DNA of 64,000 nucleotides. It comes from Lacrimispora algidixylanolytica (lineage in GTDB: Bacteria; Bacillota; Clostridia; Lachnospirales; Lachnospiraceae). Below the pieces are notes generated by a model. It saw only the letters and a list, made by a program, of their open reading frames with translations. It had not been told where the DNA came from and made no database searches. Below, piece after piece: positions 26,805-35,006 of this stretch (within the stretch, counting starts at the first letter, position 1; every line of letters starts with the position of its first letter). The stretch spans positions 96,905-160,904 of the forward strand of contig NZ_MCIA01000001.1 of assembly GCF_003609635.1 (NCBI RefSeq), in the 5' to 3' direction. The position numbers and the translations under genes are program-made.

Positions 26805-27905
26805 CTATTTCAGTTCCTCTTGTGCTACTTTCATGGCTGATTCAATAACCTTGTCCATATCGTAATATTTGTATTCCCCTAATCGACCGCCAAAGATTAC
26901 GTTTGATTCCTTTTCTGCCATGGAAGCATACTGCTGATACAGTTCTTGATTCTTTTCATTGTTCACTGGATAATAAGGCTCCATTCCTTCTTCCCATGCC
27001 ACCGAATATTCTCTGGTGATCACAGTCTTTGGCTGGGTTCCGAATTCAAAATGCTTGTGCTCAATGATTCTTGTATAAGGAGTTTCTCTGTCTGTATAGT
27101 TCACCACAGCTACCCCCTGGTAGTTGTCCATATCCAAAGTCTCTGTATCAAACTTAAGACTTCTGTATTCCAGTTTTCCCAACTGATAATCATAAAAGGC
27201 GTCAATCATTCCAGTATACACCGTCTTTTCTCCAAGACTGTCATAATACTCTCTGTTTTCCAGATAATCGGTCTCAAATTCGATGTCACATCCCTCAAAT
27301 AACTTTTCTATGATTACATTGTATCCGCCAATTGGGATTCCCTGGTATAAGTCGTTAAAGTAATTGTTATCATACGTAAAACGGACCGGAAGCCTCTTAA
27401 TGATAAAGGCAGGCAGTTCCTTGCAATCTCTTCCCCACTGCTTTTCTGTATATCCCTTTACCAGCTTCTCATAAATATCGGTTCCTACTAAGCTAATAGC
27501 CTGTTCCTCTAAATTCTGTGGCTCTCCTTTTACGGAGGCCTTCTGTTCCTCGATCTTTGCCTTTGCTTCTGCCGGAGTGGCTACGTTCCACATCTTGCTA
27601 AAGGTATTCATGTTAAAGGGCATGTTATAAATCTCCCCTTTAAAATTAGCCACTGGGCTGTTGGTATATCGGTTGAACTCCGCAAGCTCATTAACAAACT
27701 TCCAGATCTCCTTGTTGCTTGTGTGGAAGATATGGGCGCCGTAGGTGTGCACGTTAATGCCTTCTGTCTCCTCACAATAGATATTTCCACCCATGTGGTT
27801 TCTCTTCTCCACTACAAGGCACTTCTTTCCCATTTTACGAGCAAGATAAGCAAACACACCAGAATACAATCCGCACCCTACCAATACATAATCATATTTT
27901 TTCAT
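26805..27905 (-). CDS. glf: UDP-galactopyranose mutase
   Basis: Flavoenzyme interconverting UDP-galactopyranose and UDP-galactofuranose, giving the furanose donor for surface glycans. The 366-residue length fits the bacterial family. N-terminal FAD motif YVLVGCGLYSGVFAYLARKMGKK, then VEKRNHMGGN, HTYGAHIFHTSN (substrate region), GYTEKQWGRD, and GGRLGEYKYYDMDKVI at the C-terminus. The gene has a strong promoter, and its start follows AGGAG. Confidence 0.96.
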   Translation of the reverse strand: MKKYDYVLVGCGLYSGVFAYLARKMGKKCLVVEKRNHMGGNIYCEETEGINVHTYGAHIFHTSNKEIWKFVNELAEFNRYTNSPVANFKGEIYNMPFNMNTFSKMWNVATPAEAKAKIEEQKASVKGEPQNLEEQAISLVGTDIYEKLVKGYTEKQWGRDCKELPAFIIKRLPVRFTYDNNYFNDLYQGIPIGGYNVIIEKLFEGCDIEFETDYLENREYYDSLGEKTVYTGMIDAFYDYQLGKLEYRSLKFDTETLDMDNYQGVAVVNYTDRETPYTRIIEHKHFEFGTQPKTVITREYSVAWEEGMEPYYPVNNEKNQELYQQYASMAEKESNVIFGGRLGEYKYYDMDKVIESAMKVAQEELK

Positions 27906-27939
27906 AATTCCATTCTCCTGTCATTTATAAACTGTTCTT

Positions 27940-27968
27940 ATTATACTAAAGTCCTTTGGAAAAGTAAA
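27940..27968 (-). promoter_or_regulatory. Promoter of glf
   Basis: Minus strand TTTACT (27963-27968), 17-base spacer, TATAAT (27940-27945), about 35 bases before the glf start. The TTTACTTTTCC start of the element is identical to that of the GT8 operon promoter. Confidence 0.7.
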
Positions 27969-28014
27969 TTCTTCTTCCCATTGGAAGGGTAGAACAATGA
28001 ATTTCCTATTACAC

Positions 28015-28053
28015 AAAAAAGACGGGGCCGCCATCATAGGCTGACCCCGTCTT
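28015..28053 (-). terminator. Terminator after leuA
   Basis: On the minus strand AAGACGGGG and CCCCGTCTT pair, with GC-rich inner pairing and a following T6 run, immediately after the leuA stop. Confidence 0.9.
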
Positions 28054-28059
28054 ACTATT

Positions 28060-29724
28060 TTAATACAATAACCGGTTTAATGCACTGAAAATACCTCGGA
28101 TTGAGGCTCTGGTAATATTGGAACTGATTCCTACGCCGTAAGTTGTCTTTCCGGTGCGAACATCCAACAAATGAATATAGGACGCAGCCTTTGCGCCTGA
28201 ACCAGAGGCAAGAGCATGCTCGCTATAGTCGAGTACTCGGATTTCAATATCAAGCTCTTTTTCAAGACCTTTTTGTACCGCATCGATAGGACCGTTTCCA
28301 ACTCCTTCGAAGACTTTTTCCACGCCATGATCCATATAGCGGACCTTTGCGAAGGTGGAGAATTCCACATCGTCTTCTGCCTCAGTAATCTGAGCCTTAA
28401 GGAAATGAATGGGTTCTTTCCTGTCGGTGTAATTGCTATTGAACTCATTAAGAATCTGCTCTGGAGCCACTTCACCCTGCTTCTCTGAAATAGCCTGAAT
28501 CACATCTGCAAATTCCTTGTGCATGCCTTTTGGAAGCTTGAAGCCATAGAAGGTATCCATAACAAATGCTACGCCGCCTTTGCCAGACTGGCTGTTGATA
28601 CGAACCACTGGTTCATACTGTCTTCCAATATCTGATGGATCGATGGGCAGGTAAGGAACCTCCCAAAATGTATTCTTTCTATCCCGCATCGCCTTCGTGC
28701 CTTTGTTGATGGCATCTTGATGGGAACCGGAAAAAGCGGTGAATACAAGCTTTCCAGCATAAGGGTGTCTCGGTGCAATCTCCATCTTAGTACAACGCTC
28801 GTAAACATCTGAGATTTCACGAATATTCTCAAGATGAAGTTCAGGATCAATTCCCTGGGAAAACAAATTGTAAGCTACCGTTAATATATCAAGATTACCG
28901 GTTCTCTCTCCATTTCCAAACAGAGTGCCCTCCACCCGGTCTGCACCGGCAAGGATAGCAAGCTCTGCAGCCGCAACTCCGGTTCCCCGGTCGTTATGAG
29001 GATGAATGCTTAAGATAATGCTTTCACGGTTTTTAAGACGCTGATTCATCCATTCAATCTGATCTGCATAGACATTAGGAGTGGTCATCTCTACCGTCGA
29101 TGGAAGGTTTATGATAATCTTTTTATCTGGAGTTGCTCCCCAGATCTCCTGGACTTCATTGCAGATGTCAAGAGCATATTCAAGCTCGGTTCCAGTAAAA
29201 CTCTCAGGAGTATACTCAAACATCACTTCTCCATCAAAGTCCGACGTGTACTGCTTCGCCCACTGTGCACCCTGAACTGCTATGGCCTTTATCTCATCCA
29301 TATCTTTGTTAAAAACCACATCACGTTGCAAAGTGGATGTAGAATTATAAATATGAACAATAGCCTTTTTCACACCTCTTAAAGCTTCAATGCTTCTCTT
29401 GATCAGATGTTCCCTGCACTGAACAAGGACTTGAACCACCACATCATCAGGAATCATCTTCCGTTCCACAAGTTGCCTTATAAAGTCAAACTCAATCTGG
29501 GACGCTGCTGGAAAACCAACCTCGATTTCCTTAAAGCCCAGCTTTACAAGAAGCTGAAACATCTCAATCTTTTCTTCCACTACCATTGGCTCTATCAAAG
29601 CCTGATTTCCATCTCTTAAATCCACACTGCACCAAATTGGCGCCTTTTGAATCTTTTTACCAGGCCATTGTCTCTCCGGATAATTCATTACCGGTGCTTG
29701 TTTATATCTTTCATAATTTAACAT
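28060..29724 (-). CDS. leuA: 2-isopropylmalate synthase (LeuA type 2)
   Basis: First committed enzyme of leucine synthesis: condenses acetyl-CoA with 2-ketoisovalerate. The 554-residue length and the start MLNYERYKQAPVMNYPERQWPGKKI match the longer LeuA2 branch. Catalytic TIM barrel: WCSVDLRDGNQALIEPM near residue 32, HPHNDRGTGVAAAELA with metal-binding His residues, and GNGERTGNLD. A C-terminal regulatory (leucine-binding) domain starts at about residue 440 (HGVEKVFEGVGNGPIDAVQKGLE). No other leu genes follow; a terminator does. The roughly 240-base leader suggests RNA-level control. Confidence 0.96.
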   Translation of the reverse strand: MLNYERYKQAPVMNYPERQWPGKKIQKAPIWCSVDLRDGNQALIEPMVVEEKIEMFQLLVKLGFKEIEVGFPAASQIEFDFIRQLVERKMIPDDVVVQVLVQCREHLIKRSIEALRGVKKAIVHIYNSTSTLQRDVVFNKDMDEIKAIAVQGAQWAKQYTSDFDGEVMFEYTPESFTGTELEYALDICNEVQEIWGATPDKKIIINLPSTVEMTTPNVYADQIEWMNQRLKNRESIILSIHPHNDRGTGVAAAELAILAGADRVEGTLFGNGERTGNLDILTVAYNLFSQGIDPELHLENIREISDVYERCTKMEIAPRHPYAGKLVFTAFSGSHQDAINKGTKAMRDRKNTFWEVPYLPIDPSDIGRQYEPVVRINSQSGKGGVAFVMDTFYGFKLPKGMHKEFADVIQAISEKQGEVAPEQILNEFNSNYTDRKEPIHFLKAQITEAEDDVEFSTFAKVRYMDHGVEKVFEGVGNGPIDAVQKGLEKELDIEIRVLDYSEHALASGSGAKAASYIHLLDVRTGKTTYGVGISSNITRASIRGIFSALNRLLY

Positions 29725-29963
29725 CTCTTATCTCCTCCATTATCATTCACTTGTCAGTCTGTTCCGGTTCCAGCCGGATTCTGCCATAAAGCAGTCTTCT
29801 GCTTTTTATCCCTTTAAAAACTATGACAGGCTTTGGAGTCGATAAATTACGCTGTACTTTTTGACAATAAACAACGTGGCTTTTATAGGTCTAGCCCCAT
29901 CTTCATCATTCCTTTACATTAAAATCACATGCCATGCTCTGATAATGCGTCACGGTAAAGTGT
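29725..29963 (-). promoter_or_regulatory. Long 5' leader of leuA with T-box-like element, candidate regulatory RNA
   Basis: About 239 bases separate the predicted transcription start from the leuA ATG. The leader holds two alternative hairpins (AAAGCAG-AAGA-CTGCTTT and CTGC-TTTATG-GCAG), then TCCGG-CTGGAA-CCGGA whose GGCTGGAACCG resembles the T-box consensus (TGGNACCGCG) imperfectly. No intrinsic terminator is evident before the start, and a canonical Stem I is not visible. The regulatory class is uncertain. Confidence 0.45.
29883..29900 (-). CDS. Possible leader peptide MGLDL upstream of leuA
   Basis: A five-codon ORF ATG GGG CTA GAC CTA TAA follows AAAGGA by 9 bases. Two of five codons are the rare leucine codon CTA, as expected for an attenuation peptide in front of a leucine gene. 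Two or three further in-frame ATGs lie directly upstream. Too short to prove. Confidence 0.3.
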   Translation of the reverse strand: MGLDL

Positions 29964-29969
29964 TATGTT

Positions 29970-29998
29970 ATTATAGCACGACGAAAGAAGGCTTACAA
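29970..29998 (-). promoter_or_regulatory. Promoter of leuA
   Basis: Minus strand TTGTAA (29993-29998), 17-base spacer, TATAAT (29970-29975) with an extended TGC in front. Near consensus. Confidence 0.75.
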
Positions 29999-30028
29999 CC
30001 GAAAAATAAATTTTCTGCTGAAAGCCTT
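29988..30028 (-). terminator. Terminator after telA, overlapping the leuA promoter
   Basis: Minus strand AAGGCTT...AAGCCTT with extended inner pairing (CAGC/GTTG and GAAAA/TTTTTC) followed by CTTTCG. It follows the telA stop by about 10 bases and its 3' arm overlaps the -35 of leuA. Confidence 0.6.
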
Positions 30029-30038
30029 TGACTTTTAT

Positions 30039-31199
30039 TTATTTGCTTAATTGTAACAATTTGTTTTTTAGTTCGCCTTCCATACGGGCAAGCTCAGCTT
30101 CCGCCTCCATACGCTTTTGTCTTCCTTCTGCCTGAATGCGCACCACCTCATCAAGAGTTGAAATAAGAGATTCATTGGTCTTCTTAAGGGTTTCTACGTC
30201 AACAATTCCACGTTCTGATTCTTTCGCCGTCTCAATGGTTGCTGTCTTTAAAACTTCAGCATTCTTTCGAAGGAGCTCGTTGGTCATGTCAGTAACCTCT
30301 CTCTGAGCTCTAGCCGCCTGCTCGGAATGGTTGATTCCAATGGAAAGAACCATCTGGCTCTTCCATAACGGAATGGTGTTCACTAGAGTAGACTGGATCT
30401 TCTCCGTCATAAGTGTATCATTGTTTTGAACCAGTCTAATCTGAGGAGCCATCTGAATGGAGATCATACGGGTCAACTCCAGATCATGAATCTTCTTCTC
30501 AAATCGATTAAGCATCGATGCAAGGTCATTGGCTGCCTGAGCATCTTCTGGAAGACCGCTTTTTGATGCCTTGTCTAAAAGAGCGGGAAGCTCCGTCTGC
30601 TGTACCTTATTAAGCTTTCTCTTTCCAGCCAGGACATACATGGACAGTTCCTTAAAATATGTGGTGTTTAAGTCATACATCTTATCAAGCAAAGCAATAT
30701 CTTTTAAAAGCTGAATCTGATGATTTTCTAACACCTTGCAAATCTGGTTTATATTCACCTCTGCTTTTGCATACTTTACCTTCATGTTTTCCAAACGGTT
30801 GGCATTCTTTTTAAAGAAACCAAAAAAGCCTTTTTCCTCTTCTCCATTTTCAAAGCCTCTCAGCTCCACCACTACATCCGTAAGCATCTGGCCTACTTCT
30901 CCTAGATCCTTGGATTTCACATTTTCAAGGGCAGTCTCTGAAAAAACAGCAATCTTCTTTTGAGCACTGGCACCATACTGAAGAACCAGGTTTGAATTTT
31001 GCAAATCGATCTTCTCCGCAAAATCAGCTACTTGTCGTTCTTCCTCTGGAGTCAGATTCGTCTCAGGAACTGCCTCAAGCCTGCCTTCAACATTCATCAG
31101 TTCTTCCTTTGTTCCAGTGCTTTCCACCACAGCATCTGAAAATGGAGTCAGGGTCAATTCCGGTGTTTCTTTTAACATCTCTTCAATATCTTTACTCAT
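30039..31199 (-). CDS. telA: Toxic anion resistance protein, TelA family
   Basis: Cytoplasmic, largely helical protein of 386 residues of the TelA (PF05816) family, associated with tellurite and cell-envelope stress; its biochemical role is unknown. It contains ALENVKSKDLGEVGQMLTDVV, FFKKNANRLENMKVKYAKAEVNINQI and LARMEGELKNKLLQL, matching conserved family blocks, and a long coiled coil. The ATG at 31199 follows a perfect AAGGAGG; an in-frame ATG 13 codons earlier has none. It overlaps the xpaC stop by 8 bases. Confidence 0.93.
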   Translation of the reverse strand: MSKDIEEMLKETPELTLTPFSDAVVESTGTKEELMNVEGRLEAVPETNLTPEEERQVADFAEKIDLQNSNLVLQYGASAQKKIAVFSETALENVKSKDLGEVGQMLTDVVVELRGFENGEEEKGFFGFFKKNANRLENMKVKYAKAEVNINQICKVLENHQIQLLKDIALLDKMYDLNTTYFKELSMYVLAGKRKLNKVQQTELPALLDKASKSGLPEDAQAANDLASMLNRFEKKIHDLELTRMISIQMAPQIRLVQNNDTLMTEKIQSTLVNTIPLWKSQMVLSIGINHSEQAARAQREVTDMTNELLRKNAEVLKTATIETAKESERGIVDVETLKKTNESLISTLDEVVRIQAEGRQKRMEAEAELARMEGELKNKLLQLSK

Positions 31200-32469
31200 T
31201 TCGCTTACCTCCTTGGAAATCACTTTCTGCAAATCCATCCTTTTTTAACATGGTCTGTATCACCGAAGCATCCGTGGTAACATCAAGAACTGCATCTTCG
31301 TATAAGTCATCAAGGAGCCGTTCAAAAGCTTTTTGAATGGTGTCCAGAGTTTTCTCAATCTCAGCCTTTGCAGCGTTTACATTTTCTCCTCTGGAACCTG
31401 CGCTGTCAAAATCCCGATAAGCATTCACAAGCTTTACCGTAGTAGGCAGGTAATAATCCATAAAGCGTTCCATCTCTTTTCCCTGTTCCGGGTGCTTTGA
31501 TACGGTATCAAAAATCCGACGGATTACATCTTCAAGATCTGATATCTTCTGAGAAATGACTTCTCCTGGAATGGCATCGTTGGCTTCCTTTAACATGTTC
31601 AAATAATTCCGACCTGCTGCCATCATATCTTTAAACTCTTTGGAAAACTTTTGCTTTTCCTCTTCTATTTCAATCTTATTTCTTTCCTTTAATGCTTTTT
31701 GGCACTCTAAGTATTGTTTATAAGTATCCTCACTCAGCATAAGACAAGTTTTCTGCTCGTCTAGATAGGCTTTTGAAAAGATACGAAGTTCCATCATCTT
31801 CTGCACATCCTTACGGACAAATTCCTTTGATTTTCCAACCAGTGCAGCTAACTCCTCAATGGTACAATACATCTTTCTTCCAGCCTGCTTGGCGTAGAGC
31901 TTTCCTCTCTTTATTCGGTTTCCCATATCAATTCCACCTTTAAGCATAAAGCCAAAAACAGCTCCAAAGGATGTAATGATTAACGAAGCGCCTCCAATCA
32001 CCCATATATCAGGCTTTGCAATCATGGCAATGATCCACATCACAAGAAGTACTAAGGTCATGAGTCCAAGACCAATGCTCCCAAAGACAGTAAAAAGAAT
32101 GCCTGCTACACGGCCATTATTGTTGATCTTAATTCCCTCTTCACGAGGCTTAGGGGCTTGTCCCACTCCCGCTTTCTTGCTGCCAGGGTAGCTCGTCTGA
32201 AACGCCTGATATCCAGGCTCTAAATCCTGCCTCTTTTTCGTTTTTGCGTATGGTTCTGCCCCTTCACTGGATTGGCTTCGATAGGATTTTGATGACGAAA
32301 ACCGTCCCATATCTCCGTGTTTTTGCATCTGGGTTCTAGCTTCATCCAGAGCATCGTTAACGGAATCAGATATGGTTTTATTTAATTCTTTAAAATCCAT
32401 GGAACGGATTGCACTTTCTACCGAATCCAGGATCTGATCTCCTAAATTTGATAAATCTCTCTTATCCAT
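31192..32469 (-). CDS. xpaC: XpaC-like protein (5-bromo-4-chloroindolyl phosphate hydrolysis family)
   Basis: The 425-residue protein has a hydrophilic N-terminal third (about 1-125, with DILDSVESAIRSMDFKELNKTISDSV-like amphipathic helices), two adjacent hydrophobic helices (about 125-175) and a helical C-terminal XpaC domain (YLNMLKEANDAIPGEVISQKISDLEDVI, MERFMDYYLPTTVKLVNAYRDFD). XpaC and TelA are co-encoded in many Firmicutes, as here. The ATG at 32469 follows GGGAG; an upstream in-frame TTG lies within that site. Function beyond the name is not established. Confidence 0.88.
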   Translation of the reverse strand: MDKRDLSNLGDQILDSVESAIRSMDFKELNKTISDSVNDALDEARTQMQKHGDMGRFSSSKSYRSQSSEGAEPYAKTKKRQDLEPGYQAFQTSYPGSKKAGVGQAPKPREEGIKINNNGRVAGILFTVFGSIGLGLMTLVLLVMWIIAMIAKPDIWVIGGASLIITSFGAVFGFMLKGGIDMGNRIKRGKLYAKQAGRKMYCTIEELAALVGKSKEFVRKDVQKMMELRIFSKAYLDEQKTCLMLSEDTYKQYLECQKALKERNKIEIEEEKQKFSKEFKDMMAAGRNYLNMLKEANDAIPGEVISQKISDLEDVIRRIFDTVSKHPEQGKEMERFMDYYLPTTVKLVNAYRDFDSAGSRGENVNAAKAEIEKTLDTIQKAFERLLDDLYEDAVLDVTTDASVIQTMLKKDGFAESDFQGGKRNE

Positions 32470-32508
32470 ATTTTTATGATCTCCCAAAATATTTCATAGT
32501 TAAAAAAT

Positions 32509-32537
32509 ATCATATCACGAAACAACCCTTTTTACAA
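32509..32537 (-). promoter_or_regulatory. Promoter of xpaC-telA
   Basis: Minus strand TTGTAA (32532-32537), 17-base spacer, TATGAT (32509-32514), about 40 bases before the xpaC start. Confidence 0.65.
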
Positions 32538-32582
32538 CGAAAGTGAAAAGGAAAAAACATGCAAAAAGCATATGTGTTTCAA

Positions 32583-32625
32583 AAAAGGCAAGCCTGATTT
32601 GCATGAAAATACTGGCTTGCCTTTT
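32583..32625. terminator. Terminator after glmM
   Basis: AAAAGGCAAGCC and GGCTTGCCTTTT form a 12-bp stem with a 19-base loop; T-runs follow on both strands. It lies downstream of glmM. Confidence 0.9.
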
Positions 32626-32668
32626 ATTTCATATGAAATTAAACCTATGGTCTAATTCCCTGTTAGAA

Positions 32669-34024
32669 TTAGGGAATCAAATGACCTTTCTGCCTCATCA
32701 CCTCTATTACCTGTTCCACGTATGTTTCACAAGTATTAAGGTCTGCAGCCTCCACCATAACGCGAACGACAGGTTCTGTTCCGGACTGACGGAGTAATAT
32801 TCTTCCGCTCTCTCCTAACAGTTCAGCCACTTTATCCACTTCAGCCTTTACTGCTTCATCATCTTGTGCTGCTGTCTTATCATGGACACGAACATTTTTA
32901 AGGACCTGAGGAAATACCTCAAACTCGGAAACCAGCTTCGCAAGACTTTCCTTTTTCTCAAGAATTACTTCCATCACCTTTAAAGAAGTAAGAATGCCAT
33001 CTCCGGTGGTTGCATGCTTGCTGAAAATAATATGGCCGGACTGCTCGCCGCCAAGGCAATTGCCGTTGGCAACCATATTTTCGTAAACGTATTTATCTCC
33101 TACTGCGGTCTTTTCAAACTCAATACCTTCTCGCTCGAAAGCTTTATAAAGTCCGAAGTTTGACATGATTGTAGTCACTACCTTGTTGTTCTTTAAGGTT
33201 CCCTGCTCCTTCATGTACTTTCCGCAGATATACAGGATGCCGTCGCCGTCAACCACGTTGCCGTTTTCATCCACTGCCAGGCAGCGATCCGCATCTCCAT
33301 CATAGGCAAAACCTACGTCAGCGCCTACTTCCTTCACAAATTTCTGAAGCTGGCCAATGTGGGTGGAACCACAACCAGTGTTGATGTTTAAGCCGTTTGG
33401 CTCGTTGCTGATGACATGTGTCTCGGCTCCAAGAGCGTCAAATACGTTCTTTGCAATGGCTGAAGCACTGCCGTTTGCACAGTCTAGTGCTACCTTCTTA
33501 TTTTTAAAGGAACGAGTGGCAGTGGAGATCAGATATCCAATATATCTGTTTCTTCCTGCTGCAAAATCCACCGTACGTCCAATCTTATCCTGCTTTGCCA
33601 GTGGAAGTTCACCCATCTCACCGTCTAAATACTTCTCAATTTCATCCGTAACGCTTTCGTCAAGCTTTTCACCTTTTTCGTTCATGACTTTAATTCCATT
33701 GTCATAATAAGGATTGTGGCTGGCGGAAATCATGATTCCGCAGGAGAGACCTTCGGTTCTTACTACGTAAGATACACTTGGGGTCGTCGTAACATGAAGC
33801 AGATAGGCATCCGCACCAGAAGCTGTAAGTCCTGCTACCAATGAATATTCAAACATGTAGCTGCTGCGTCTTGTATCTTTTCCGATTACGATTCTGCAAA
33901 CTTCATCTGGATTTTTATGTCCATAGTACCAGCCTAAAAAGCGTCCTACCTTATAAGCATGCTCTACTGTCAGTATGACGTTTGCTTCCCCTCGAAAGCC
34001 GTCGGTTCCAAAATATTTTCCCAT
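32669..34024 (-). CDS. glmM: Phosphoglucosamine mutase
   Basis: Converts glucosamine-6-phosphate to glucosamine-1-phosphate for UDP-GlcNAc, the peptidoglycan and glycan precursor. The 451 residues start MGKYFGTDGFRGEAN, the standard GlmM opening. The catalytic phosphoserine loop is GIMISASHNPYYDNGIKV, the metal loop is FAYDGDADRCLAVDENG, the sugar-binding loop is GGEQSGHIIF, and RQSGTEPVVRVMVEA binds phosphate at the C-terminus. It is distinguished from phosphomannomutase by this GlmM-type start and GGEQSGH loop. It has its own promoter and terminator. Confidence 0.96.
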   Translation of the reverse strand: MGKYFGTDGFRGEANVILTVEHAYKVGRFLGWYYGHKNPDEVCRIVIGKDTRRSSYMFEYSLVAGLTASGADAYLLHVTTTPSVSYVVRTEGLSCGIMISASHNPYYDNGIKVMNEKGEKLDESVTDEIEKYLDGEMGELPLAKQDKIGRTVDFAAGRNRYIGYLISTATRSFKNKKVALDCANGSASAIAKNVFDALGAETHVISNEPNGLNINTGCGSTHIGQLQKFVKEVGADVGFAYDGDADRCLAVDENGNVVDGDGILYICGKYMKEQGTLKNNKVVTTIMSNFGLYKAFEREGIEFEKTAVGDKYVYENMVANGNCLGGEQSGHIIFSKHATTGDGILTSLKVMEVILEKKESLAKLVSEFEVFPQVLKNVRVHDKTAAQDDEAVKAEVDKVAELLGESGRILLRQSGTEPVVRVMVEAADLNTCETYVEQVIEVMRQKGHLIP

Positions 34025-34069
34025 ACATATCTCCTTTTACAAATCTGCAGTTTATGCAGAATTATATGT

Positions 34070-34098
34070 AATATACCATACTGTTCCCTATTTTTCAA
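34070..34098 (-). promoter_or_regulatory. Promoter of glmM
   Basis: Minus strand TTGAAA (34093-34098, within the sortase stop region), 17-base spacer, TATATT (34070-34075). A small TCTGCA/TGCAGA hairpin lies in the leader. Confidence 0.55.
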
Positions 34099-34864
34099 CC
34101 TGGGATACCTCGTAGGCATATAGAATTGTCCTGGCATCTGCCAGTTCATAACTACAGGTTACAAAAGACCAAAGTGTGCCTATTGGTTCGTTAGGCTTCT
34201 GATAAAAAAGTCCTTTCTTAGTCATCTTCTCCACATATCCATCAAAGTCTTCCTCTGTATCAAATTTTGTTCTTCTCCGCTCGCCATCGGCATCCGTATA
34301 TAGAACCGTGAATGGCCGAAGATGAAACTCCCGCTGTGGGGTGTAGATTGTGATATCTTGATGCTCCTTAAAAAATGATTCTTCCTTATATTTAATAATA
34401 TCCTTAAACATGGATCCATTTTTCATATGATGACCGTATAATATGTTATGCCTTCCAGAAAAGTCAGGTTCACTTTCATAGTCAAGAAATATAGCTCCTG
34501 AAGCATTCTTTTTGCCTTCAAAATCCATATTCAAATAAGTTTCATTGTCATCAGTCTGTACAATGGGATAATCAATGGAAGTACCTTCTATCTTAAGCCA
34601 ACCTACAATATCCGGGTTTATGGCTTTTAAGGCATCAAACTGGATTGGGGATACGTATGCACCACTGGACTCTGCTATGGTTTCTTTATCCTGGATACTT
34701 TTAGTCTCCCCACTACTTTCTTCTGTTGCCAGCTCTTGTAAGCTTTCATATTGACGATCTGCTTTGTCTTTCTTTTGGTAATCCAAAAGAAGCATACTTG
34801 CGCCTGCCACCAGGAGAACTAGGCCTATTATAAGAACAACCGTGGCTAGTTTTCTTTTCTCCAT
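34088..34864 (-). CDS. Class B sortase
   Basis: Membrane-anchored transpeptidase of 258 residues: N-terminal signal anchor (about 7-27), Ser/Glu-rich stalk, then the sortase barrel. IDYPIVQTDDNETYLNMDFEGK, FLDYESEPDFSGRHNILYGHHMKNGSMF (catalytic His) and FVTCSYELADARTILYAYE with catalytic Cys and Arg match SrtB. Sorting enzymes of this kind attach proteins to peptidoglycan. No protein with a recognisable sorting signal was found among the neighbouring genes, so the substrate is elsewhere or unconventional. Confidence 0.92.
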   Translation of the reverse strand: MEKRKLATVVLIIGLVLLVAGASMLLLDYQKKDKADRQYESLQELATEESSGETKSIQDKETIAESSGAYVSPIQFDALKAINPDIVGWLKIEGTSIDYPIVQTDDNETYLNMDFEGKKNASGAIFLDYESEPDFSGRHNILYGHHMKNGSMFKDIIKYKEESFFKEHQDITIYTPQREFHLRPFTVLYTDADGERRRTKFDTEEDFDGYVEKMTKKGLFYQKPNEPIGTLWSFVTCSYELADARTILYAYEVSQVEK

Positions 34865-34900
34865 GGAAATTCCCCCCTTCGTCCTGCAATTTTTACCTTA

Positions 34901-34929
34901 ATTATATCGTATGACCAAAAAAATCACAA
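34901..34929 (-). promoter_or_regulatory. Promoter of the class B sortase gene
   Basis: Minus strand TTGTGA (34924-34929), 17-base spacer, TATAAT (34901-34906), about 37 bases upstream of the ATG. Confidence 0.7.
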
Positions 34930-34958
34930 TCTTTTATAAGCTTAGCTAGACTTTTTCC

Positions 34959-34987
34959 TTGTTTTTCTATATACTTTAAGTTATAAA
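34959..34987 (+). promoter_or_regulatory. Promoter of the SARP-like regulator gene
   Basis: TTGTTT (34959-34964), 17-base spacer, TATAAA (34982-34987), divergent from the sortase promoter. The leader would be only about 15 bases. Confidence 0.5.
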
Positions 34988-35006
34988 ACACCATTTGGAG
35001 AAGCTA

